A stretch of DNA of 6,953 bases from the NCBI GenBank assembly GCA_016869895.1, contig VGDC01000099.1, positions 1 through 6,953 of the forward strand, in the 5' to 3' direction. This DNA comes from Alphaproteobacteria bacterium (GTDB lineage Bacteria; Pseudomonadota; Alphaproteobacteria; Rickettsiales; VGDC01). The notes beneath the pieces were generated by a model. The model saw only the letters and a program-made list of their open reading frames with translations, was not told where the DNA came from and did not search any database. The position numbers and the translations under genes were made by a program. Below are positions 1-6,276 of the stretch, piece by piece; position 1 is the stretch's first letter; the number at the start of each line of letters is the position of its first letter.

Positions 1-666
1 CGCTTCCGTCTCCATGGTCAACACGCCGTCATGGTTCTCAGCGATTTTCTTGGCATAGGCAAGTCCTGCGCCGCAGCCCTTCACCGGCCCTAAAGGCTCG
101 ATGCGCTTGAACAATCCGAACACCAGAAAGGCATATTCCGGTTCCATGCCGATGCCGTTGTCGCGCACTTCGATTTCATGGAAATTCGGCGTCTCAGCAT
201 AGGTCACCTCCACCAGCGGCTTCTCGGAACGGTTATATTTCAAGCCATTCTCGAACAGATGCGTGAACAGCAACTCCAGCTGGCGCGGCCTGCCGTTCAC
301 CCTCGGCATGGTGGCTGGATTCCATGTGATATCTCCTTTATGCAACAGCATGGAGCCATGGAATTTCGCTTTCGCGCGCACCAGCACATCGTCCAGCGCG
401 AAGCTCTGCGGGTTCTCGCTGTTCTGCACCAGATAGGCATATTGCCGCAGCGCGCTCACATTCTCCATCGTCGAAGCGATGCAATGCTCGATATGCGTCA
501 CCAGCGGTGCGCCGCCCGTTCCGGCGATGCGCCGCAATTCGTCGCAATAGAGCAACGCCTCGCGCAACTGATCGCGCAGTTCGTGGGATGCGGCGGCGGA
601 AATCTGCTCGATGTCATCCAGCAACTGTGCGGTTCTTGTGTCTCTGTCCAGCGTATGCATGGCCAT
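1..666 (-). CDS. Soluble sensor histidine kinase without a sensor domain (3'-partial)
   Basis: The frame is open for exactly 222 codons to the left edge, so the C-terminus is missing. No membrane segment, PAS or GAF domain precedes the kinase core. The dimerisation/phospho-acceptor helix comes at once, with H28 in SAAASHELRDQLREALLYCD; Gln stands where many relatives have the Pro after the H-box. The ATPase domain shows the N-box HLFENGLKYN (N140), G1 box RDNGIGM (168-174), an FGLFKRI segment (183-189) resembling the F-box of phytochrome-class kinases, and G2 box GCGAGLAYAKKIAENHDG (197-214). The likely action is autophosphorylation and phosphotransfer to D83 and/or D57 of the two upstream regulators. 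Three in-frame ATGs (672, 666, 660) exist; 666 has the best Shine-Dalgarno spacing. It begins 15 bases after the tandem-receiver stop. Further receivers could follow beyond the edge. Confidence 0.9.
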   Translation of the reverse strand, partial: MAMHTLDRDTRTAQLLDDIEQISAAASHELRDQLREALLYCDELRRIAGTGGAPLVTHIEHCIASTMENVSALRQYAYLVQNSENPQSFALDDVLVRAKAKFHGSMLLHKGDITWNPATMPRVNGRPRQLELLFTHLFENGLKYNRSEKPLVEVTYAETPNFHEIEVRDNGIGMEPEYAFLVFGLFKRIEPLGPVKGCGAGLAYAKKIAENHDGVLTMETEA

Positions 667-672
667 ACCCAT

Positions 673-679
673 CCCTCTT
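673..679 (-). promoter_or_regulatory. Shine-Dalgarno for the histidine kinase gene
   Basis: AAGAGGG on the minus strand places GAGG seven bases before the ATG at 666. It is only one base from the ATG at 672 and 13 bases from the ATG at 660, so it favours the middle of three in-frame starts. The match is weaker than those of the upstream genes in this operon. Confidence 0.55.
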
Positions 680-681
680 CT

Positions 682-1581
682 TTACAGGAAAATATCGTCC
701 ATTTCGTCCAGGCTGCGCGCAATCTCCTGCTCGACGATGGCGCGCACCTTCTCCGGCCTCAACGGGCCCAACACCACCTGCGTGGCGCCCACCTTCCGCC
801 ATTTATTCTGTTTCGCTTTCCATTCCTCGTCCACGGTGACGATGGCGGGCATCTGGTGCTGATTCACGCGCATGCGGTACAGCAATTCCGCCGCGTCCAT
901 ATCGTCCAGCGCATCCTCCGCCCAGATGAGGCGGAAGGATTGATCCCGCATTCTTTCGAGCGCCGCCCCGCCGCTTTCCATCAGCTGGGTCTGGCATCCC
1001 GCTTCCTGAAGCACCTGCTGCCATTCTCCCGCCGCGCCATCGGCCTTGCCCACCAGAAGAATGCGCCAACGGGGCATCATATCCTGTAGAATGGCTTTAG
1101 AATCCGGCACGGATGCTTGGAGAATGCCTTGCATCTTCTCCGATTCGCCCCGTATCTTCTCGCGGAACTCCTGCCGTTCCGGCGCGTCCATCTCTTCCAG
1201 TTTATCCCAGTGTTTCACGCAAGCATCGCAGTAAGCCTGCATGAGTTTTCGGGTGAAGGGCTTGGTCACATACCCATTCGCCGCACAACGCTGCGCCAGC
1301 AGCACGTCATCGGAGAGGCGGCTGGAGGTCAACATCACGATGAACGCTTCGGGGTTCTGCGCACGGATCTTCAGCAGCAGTTGCATACCGCTTTCATCGG
1401 GCAGGCTCAAATCCAGAAAAACGATATCCGGTTGGTGTTTCGTGTATAAATCCAGCCCGTCGCGCGCGGTCGCCGCCATATACCGCTCATGACCGATGAG
1501 CGCGTTCCTCGCCAGATTGCGGTAGGACGGATCATCCTCGACCACCAGAATCCGTAATTGTTCGGCATTGAGATTCGCCAT
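682..1581 (-). CDS. Tandem-receiver response regulator (active receiver plus pseudo-receiver)
   Basis: This 299-residue soluble protein has two receiver-like domains and no recognisable output domain. The first (~9-125) is canonical: acidic pair D16/D17 (ILVVEDDPSY), acceptor D57 (IVFLDLSLPDESG), T85, and K107 (TKPF). A charged helical linker (~126-168) follows. The second (~171-288, starting WRILLVGKADG) keeps the fold pattern but lacks the chemistry: the acidic pair is replaced by GK, the acceptor aligns to E222 (RLIWAEDALDDMDAAELL), and the conserved Lys becomes Gly (LGPL, G272). It therefore probably does not accept phosphate and may be a docking or constitutive-state module. GGGAGG at 1586-1591 overlaps the preceding gene's stop and lies four bases from the ATG. 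Like the neighbouring receiver-HATPase protein, its first receiver is a natural phosphate acceptor for the downstream kinase. The role is inferred from context. Confidence 0.92.
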   Translation of the reverse strand: MANLNAEQLRILVVEDDPSYRNLARNALIGHERYMAATARDGLDLYTKHQPDIVFLDLSLPDESGMQLLLKIRAQNPEAFIVMLTSSRLSDDVLLAQRCAANGYVTKPFTRKLMQAYCDACVKHWDKLEEMDAPERQEFREKIRGESEKMQGILQASVPDSKAILQDMMPRWRILLVGKADGAAGEWQQVLQEAGCQTQLMESGGAALERMRDQSFRLIWAEDALDDMDAAELLYRMRVNQHQMPAIVTVDEEWKAKQNKWRKVGATQVVLGPLRPEKVRAIVEQEIARSLDEMDDIFL

Positions 1582-1590
1582 ATCGCCTCC

Positions 1591-2595
1591 CTACCAGTTA
1601 AGGGTGGAAAGGGGTTCATGATTCTGGAAATGCACCATGGCCAGCACGCGGCTGCCATCCTGCGAGAATTGCAGCTGATCGAAGCTGATCTTGTTCGCCA
1701 GCGCGATACCTCGCCCGTTCGGATGGCTGGCGCGCGCAGGGTCTATCTCCAGATACCGCCACCAGTCGAATCCCTTCCCCTCATCGGTGATTTGCAGATA
1801 GATGCCGTCCTCCTTGTTCTGGATGACCACATCGACTTTCTTATGCACGAATTCGGGCATTTTCTGGCGTGATTCCACCGTTTCCCGCCAGCGACCCGAT
1901 TTGACCAGCTGGGTCTTCTCATCATAGGTGATGCCGAGGTTGCCATGCTCCACCGCGTTGATGAGCAGTTCTGTGATGCCGATGATGGCGCGTTTCGGCT
2001 CAGGGAAACTGCAGGACAGCAAGTGGGACAGCACCTCCACATCCTTCAGCGTGCGGCAGGTGAAACGCGCCGTCTCCAGCAGTTCCATGCCTTGTCGCTG
2101 GCTTTGCAGGGCTTCTTGCTGGATTTGCGTGCTGGCGAATTCGTGGATGGCGGAATCCGCCACGGCGATGAGCAACTGGCGGTTCAACGGCTTGATAAGG
2201 CAATAATACACCCCCGCTTCGATACCTTCGCGGATGACATCCGCCTCGTTGGATGCGGTCTGCATGATGATGGGGATGAGCGAGAGTTCAGGACGTTTCT
2301 GCATCTCACGCGCCACGTCCAGCCCCGATATACCGTTCATATGCATATCCAGCAGCACTAGGGAGATGTTCTGCGACGAAGCGTTCAGTGCCTGCAGGGC
2401 ATCCTCTCCACTTTCCGCGAGGAGCACCTTATACCCCTCCGCGCCCAGCACATGGTTCAGGAACGCACGAATCTGCGGGTCGTCGTCCACCACCAGCACC
2501 GTGTTCTTGGTCTGCCCTGCTAGGGCATTCCGTTCGTTCATCAACTGCTGCCCTTCGGCATTGTTCATTTGGCTGGTGACTGTCTGTGGATGCAT
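1591..2595 (-). CDS. Response regulator: receiver domain fused to RsbW-like HATPase domain
   Basis: This is a 334-residue cytoplasmic protein. Residues ~30-150 are a canonical receiver: acidic pair D37/D38, phospho-acceptor D83 (LVLLDMHMNG), T113 and K135 (IKPL). After a Gln-rich helical linker (~150-175), residues ~176-325 form a GHKL ATPase of the RsbW/SpoIIAB (HATPase_c_2) kind: N-box ELLINAVEHGN (209-219), G1 box DEGKGFD (271-277), G2 box NGRGIALA (293-300). There is no His phospho-acceptor domain, so it is not a histidine kinase. In related proteins this domain acts as a Ser/Thr kinase or anti-sigma binder, here presumably switched by receiver phosphorylation. An insert of about 35 residues between N-box and G1 (~222-255) is charged. 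I chose the second of two adjacent ATGs because AGGAGG ends five bases upstream; a GTG at 2628, directly after the adaptor's stop, would put the Shine-Dalgarno inside the gene. Its target is unknown. Confidence 0.92.
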   Translation of the reverse strand: MHPQTVTSQMNNAEGQQLMNERNALAGQTKNTVLVVDDDPQIRAFLNHVLGAEGYKVLLAESGEDALQALNASSQNISLVLLDMHMNGISGLDVAREMQKRPELSLIPIIMQTASNEADVIREGIEAGVYYCLIKPLNRQLLIAVADSAIHEFASTQIQQEALQSQRQGMELLETARFTCRTLKDVEVLSHLLSCSFPEPKRAIIGITELLINAVEHGNLGITYDEKTQLVKSGRWRETVESRQKMPEFVHKKVDVVIQNKEDGIYLQITDEGKGFDWWRYLEIDPARASHPNGRGIALANKISFDQLQFSQDGSRVLAMVHFQNHEPLSTLNW

Positions 2596-2600
2596 CATGG

Positions 2601-2608
2601 CCTCCTTT
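2601..2608 (-). promoter_or_regulatory. Strong Shine-Dalgarno deciding the receiver-HATPase start
   Basis: AAAGGAGG on the minus strand is nearly a full match to the 16S rRNA tail. It is two bases from the ATG at 2598 and five bases from the ATG at 2595, which favours the latter. It lies in an A-rich leader after the adaptor's TAA, and this 33-base gap is the longest between any two genes here. A dedicated strong site at this boundary may let the signalling genes be translated independently of the secretion genes. Confidence 0.75.
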
Positions 2609-2628
2609 CTTCTTGTTATTATGTTCAC

Positions 2629-3981
2629 TTAGCGTTCATGCAAGGCGTTGGACTTGGCGACATGGATGGGTTTGAGCAGATAATCCATCACTGTCTTCGT
2701 GCCGGTCATGATGTCCGTCTCCACCGTCATCCCCGGCAGGATGAGGTTCGCCTGTGGGTTCTCGCCCACGAAGGACTGACGGAGGATGACGCGCGCGCGA
2801 TAATAGGTCTTGTTCATCTTATCGATGAAGGTAGTGGGCGAGATGGATTCCAGCGTGCCCTCGATCATGCCATAGCGCACGAAATCGAAGGAATGCACCT
2901 TCACCTGCACCATCTGCCCGACACGCAGATGGCCGACATCCGTGGTGGAGACCTTCGCTTCCACCACCATCTGCTCATCCACTGGCACGATATCGGCTAT
3001 CTGCTGGCCGGCACCGATGACTGCGCCCATGGTATGCACCTGCAGACCTTTCACCAGACCACGGGTGGGCGCGCGCACTTCCAGCCTTTCCACGCGGTTG
3101 TTTAGCTTGGTGATGGTCTCTTCCAGCTGGGCGATTTCATTCTCCACTCGGCTGGCGGACTGGGCGGCCTGATCGTGATAGTTCGCGCCCAGAGATGCGA
3201 GACGTTGTTCATATTCGCCGATACCTTGCTTGGCGGAAGTGATTTGGCTGTTCACCTCGGCAAGCTGCCCGCGCAGCGCGTTCGTCTCCTCCTGCTGGCT
3301 GAGATAGCGGAAGCGGTTCGCCAATCCCTGATCAAGCAGCGTCTTCAACGCGGCGAGGCTTTCTTCGGAAATCTTCACGTTGCTGGAAAGCGCATTCCGG
3401 CGCGCTTCCAAACTGCGCACGCTCTCGCGTTTCTGGCCTATCTGCTCACGGATGATGGAGGCTTCCTTCTCGCGTGCCGCCACGGTGGCATCGAAGGAAC
3501 GCTGTTGAATCTGCGAGCCGCCGCTTTCAGGCGCAAGACCGGAGAAGTCCGGTTCGCGGTTCTCCAAAAGGGCGTGGAGGCGTTCTTCCTCAATCTTCAA
3601 GCCGCGCAATTCATTCTGGCTGCGGGCGAGGTCTTCCCGCGCCCCTGCCCCATCAAGGCGAATCAGCGGTTGGCCTTTCTCGACCATCTCCCCTTCGCTG
3701 ACGAGAATCTCCGACACGATGCCCCCCTCAAGGTGCTGCACCACCTGCACATAGCCACTCGGCACGACCTCGCCTTCCGCGCGGGTCACTTCGGAGACCT
3801 CGGTGGTCGAAGCCCAGATGAGGAAGAACGCCAGCGTCACCGTGATGGCGATGATGGAGAAACGCATCAAACGCGGGGTGAACGGCTCTTCCAAAACGGC
3901 CGTGCGCCCGATGTGCTTGAGTGCCGGTTGGCGCATGGCGCGCGGGGCTTTGATGGGCTGGAAATTCTTTTCTTTCGTCAT
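2629..3981 (-). CDS. HlyD-family type I secretion periplasmic adaptor (membrane fusion protein)
   Basis: This 450-residue protein would link the ABC exporter in the inner membrane to a TolC-like outer membrane channel. It has a short cytoplasmic N-terminus rich in basic residues (1-38) and one membrane anchor (~41-58, FSIIAITVTLAFFLIW). The first half of the lipoyl/barrel-sandwich hybrid follows (~78-110, with VQHLEGGIVSEI). A long alpha-helical hairpin rich in Glu, Gln, Arg and Leu spans ~113-300. The second lipoyl half (~300-333, EVRAPTRGLVKG) and the beta-barrel (~335-425) follow, then the family-typical C-terminus PGMTVETDIMTGTKTVMDYL (416-435). Length and order match HlyD/PrtE/LapC-type adaptors. 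AAGGAG at 3991-3996 lies nine bases from the ATG and inside the end of the exporter gene, so the two are translationally close. Nothing is missing or broken. The family assignment is secure; the specific system is not identified. Confidence 0.96.
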   Translation of the reverse strand: MTKEKNFQPIKAPRAMRQPALKHIGRTAVLEEPFTPRLMRFSIIAITVTLAFFLIWASTTEVSEVTRAEGEVVPSGYVQVVQHLEGGIVSEILVSEGEMVEKGQPLIRLDGAGAREDLARSQNELRGLKIEEERLHALLENREPDFSGLAPESGGSQIQQRSFDATVAAREKEASIIREQIGQKRESVRSLEARRNALSSNVKISEESLAALKTLLDQGLANRFRYLSQQEETNALRGQLAEVNSQITSAKQGIGEYEQRLASLGANYHDQAAQSASRVENEIAQLEETITKLNNRVERLEVRAPTRGLVKGLQVHTMGAVIGAGQQIADIVPVDEQMVVEAKVSTTDVGHLRVGQMVQVKVHSFDFVRYGMIEGTLESISPTTFIDKMNKTYYRARVILRQSFVGENPQANLILPGMTVETDIMTGTKTVMDYLLKPIHVAKSNALHER

Positions 3982-3987
3982 GACACA

Positions 3988-6264
3988 TTACTCCTTCTGC
4001 ATGGCTGCAAGCACTTGTTTGGGGGTGCCCACAACGGGCGGCATATCGTGGCGTAGCCACACGACCTGATCGGCCAATTCGGCGAAATCCATGCGATGGG
4101 TCACAAAGATAGCGGTGTGCTTTCCTTTGACCGTTTTCAGCATGTCATAGAAATTCTCGCCCGTTTCGCTGTTCAACACATCATAGGGCATCTCGTCGAG
4201 CAGCATCATGCTGGGGTCTTGCAGGTAGATGCGCGCCAGATTCAAGCGATGGGAAAGGCTGAGCGGCAAATGGTTCTGCCCCACGCCGATTTCCGTGGCC
4301 AGCCCTTCCGGCATCGCGGCGATTTCATCCATCGCGCCAGCGTTCTCGATGGCCAATCGCAAGTCAGCATCGGTGCTGGCGGGGGCGACAAGCCGCAGGT
4401 TATCGGCGATGGTGCCGCTGAAGAAATCCGGCGATTGGGGCATATAGGCCATATGCTGACGCAAATCATGGGGCACATATTGGCGGATGTTGATACCGTC
4501 GATACGCAGCGAGCCCGCTTGTGGAGGATACAATCCGCAGAGCAGTTTCAAGAGCGAGGATTTGCCCGAACCGGATTGCCCCATCACCGCGACGAGCTGG
4601 CCGGGCTGAATGTCGAGCGTCACATTGCGCAGCACGAACTCGCCGCTGCGGGTATAGCGCAGCACCGCGCCGTTGCATTCCACATGACCTTTCAGGCCGG
4701 AAACGGGCACTTCATGCTGGAAATCCGCGTCTTCCGAGTTAAGCGTCATCAAACGGTTGATTTGATCGGTGCTGTTCTTCAGGTAATGCAAGCGCGGCTG
4801 CAGCACGCAGTTGGCCTGTATGATGCCCAGCAACCGCCATGTCAGGATCATCACCGCCACCAGCGAACCGACCGTCAGCGTGCCGTCCCAGATGGCATAG
4901 AGCCCGACGACCAGCGTCAACAAACCGACCAGCGCGGTGATGGCATGGGCGGAATGCTCCAGTAGCGCGACCATCATGTTGATGCGGAAAGTCGTCTGCA
5001 TGGCGCGGCGCACGGAAGAGGTGTAGCGGTTGAACAACGCCTCCACCACACCGGAATAGCGCATGGCAGGAAGGCGTGTCAGCATGTCCATCGCTGTCTG
5101 TTGACGCTCCGAACCGCTACGCGCCGAACGGTACATCTCGTATTCCAGCGGTTTGCGGATGGCGAAGGCCAGCAGGGCGTAAAGCGCGATTCCGCCCATG
5201 GGAATCAGCACCACAGGGCCGCTGAGTATGCCGATGACCACCAGCAGCACGAGGCACCATGGCAGTTCCAGCATCGCCAGCATCTGCGGGCCGGAGATGA
5301 AATCACGCATCGTGTCGAATGCGCGGATGCGCGATAACTGGTCAGCCGCCGATGCACGCTCCGTCACGGCAGGTGAAAGGCTGAAGAACTGGCTGATGAG
5401 CGCCGTTCCCACCAGCACCTGCATCCTCGCGCCGAACCAGCTGAGCGAGCGGATGACAGATAAACGCAGCGCACATTCCAACCCCATGGCGAGTGCGACA
5501 CCCAGCAGCAGTTTTAGCAGCAGATTCGTGGCATTAGTGAGGCTCGGCAACGAGTGTGAATCGATGACGAGGTCATAGACCATCATCACGAATAGCGGCA
5601 CGGCGGTGGTCAACAGACCGATGACAAGGCTGACGACGATCATCTGCACGAACATGCCGCGGAAGCGTTGCAAGGTCAGGCGCATCCAGCTGACACCCGT
5701 CTGCTGGCGGGCGAATTCTTCGCTGGAATCATGCAGCGTGTCCGTGCGCCCGATGGAGAAGACCTGCGCGATGCGTTCGTCGTCGATGCTGATTTCCTTG
5801 CGACCCAGCCCCCCTTCATCATCGATGGCGGCGATTTGCCATGCGTTTGCACCCTCGCCCCATCCGGTCACCACATAGGGTTGCAGTTCCTCTCCGCTAT
5901 CCGAGCGCGCCAGCATCAGAAGCGGCAGGTCAGCATTCCGCCACACGGCGGAATCGCGCGATTGCACCTGATGGGCGATATACCCCAGCGATGCCAGCGC
6001 GTTGAGGAACTCGTCCAACTCTTCCTGATCGGACTGGCGCGGCAGCACATCGCTCAGGCGCATCTCGTCCCCCCGCCAGCCGAGCGCCGTCAATGCGAGC
6101 GCGAGGGCTTCCAGCCATTCCTTCCGGCTGCCATCCTCGCCACCCGTGTCGAACCAGCGGTTGGCGAACAAGCGGCGCATGCACTGTAACGGGTTTTGCT
6201 TGGGCGAGCCATCGGCCTCGAAATGCGAGACGACGACGGGTGCATAATTCTTATGGGCGACCAT
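3988..6264 (-). CDS. Type I secretion ABC exporter with C39-like domain (permease/ATPase)
   Basis: This 758-residue inner-membrane exporter has the HlyB/LapB layout and length. Residues ~45-170 resemble a C39-peptidase-like domain, but I see no catalytic Cys at the expected helix (ALALALTALGW) and no His before the YVV strand, so it should bind rather than cleave substrate. Residues ~200-480 form the membrane domain, with hydrophobic stretches near 204-228, 247-265, 328-368 and 430-480. Residues ~525-758 are the ATPase: A-loop Y537, Walker A GQSGSGKS (562-569), Q-loop Q610, Walker B MMLLDE (D690, E691) and H723 are intact. The signature is LSLSH (668-672) instead of LSGGQ, and the D-loop region is PYDVLN rather than SALD. 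AGGAG at 6273-6277, eight bases upstream, supports the ATG start. It sits between a degenerate ABC partner and an HlyD adaptor. The substrate is unknown; an RTX-type protein would be the usual cargo. TAA ends six bases before the adaptor. Confidence 0.94.
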   Translation of the reverse strand: MVAHKNYAPVVVSHFEADGSPKQNPLQCMRRLFANRWFDTGGEDGSRKEWLEALALALTALGWRGDEMRLSDVLPRQSDQEELDEFLNALASLGYIAHQVQSRDSAVWRNADLPLLMLARSDSGEELQPYVVTGWGEGANAWQIAAIDDEGGLGRKEISIDDERIAQVFSIGRTDTLHDSSEEFARQQTGVSWMRLTLQRFRGMFVQMIVVSLVIGLLTTAVPLFVMMVYDLVIDSHSLPSLTNATNLLLKLLLGVALAMGLECALRLSVIRSLSWFGARMQVLVGTALISQFFSLSPAVTERASAADQLSRIRAFDTMRDFISGPQMLAMLELPWCLVLLVVIGILSGPVVLIPMGGIALYALLAFAIRKPLEYEMYRSARSGSERQQTAMDMLTRLPAMRYSGVVEALFNRYTSSVRRAMQTTFRINMMVALLEHSAHAITALVGLLTLVVGLYAIWDGTLTVGSLVAVMILTWRLLGIIQANCVLQPRLHYLKNSTDQINRLMTLNSEDADFQHEVPVSGLKGHVECNGAVLRYTRSGEFVLRNVTLDIQPGQLVAVMGQSGSGKSSLLKLLCGLYPPQAGSLRIDGINIRQYVPHDLRQHMAYMPQSPDFFSGTIADNLRLVAPASTDADLRLAIENAGAMDEIAAMPEGLATEIGVGQNHLPLSLSHRLNLARIYLQDPSMMLLDEMPYDVLNSETGENFYDMLKTVKGKHTAIFVTHRMDFAELADQVVWLRHDMPPVVGTPKQVLAAMQKE

Positions 6265-6276
6265 GTGGTGTGCTCC

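Noticed and set aside
178..1089. Open frame of 303 codons on the plus strand
   Set aside because: It crosses the junction of two well-supported minus-strand genes, its translation is His/Arg/Gln-rich without domain pattern, and it is the antisense of conserved receiver and kinase motifs.
2596..2628. GTG at 2628 as start of the receiver-HATPase gene
   Set aside because: It would abut the adaptor's stop and place the strong AAGGAGG inside the coding region; the extra residues (NIITRRKEA) look like a translated leader.
2596..2630. A-rich gap before the receiver-HATPase gene as an internal promoter or terminator
   Set aside because: It is only about 33 bases, shows no convincing -35/-10 pair and no hairpin followed by a T-run; it reads as a leader with a Shine-Dalgarno site.
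3175..4056. Long plus-strand open frame antisense to the HlyD adaptor
   Set aside because: The translation is low-complexity in Leu, Arg, Ala and His with no motif; the opposite strand encodes a complete canonical adaptor. It is a codon-structure shadow.
4096..4965. Long plus-strand open frame antisense to the ABC ATPase domain
   Set aside because: The opposite strand carries Walker A, Walker B and the H-loop in the right order; the plus-strand product is His/Gln-rich without a recognisable family.
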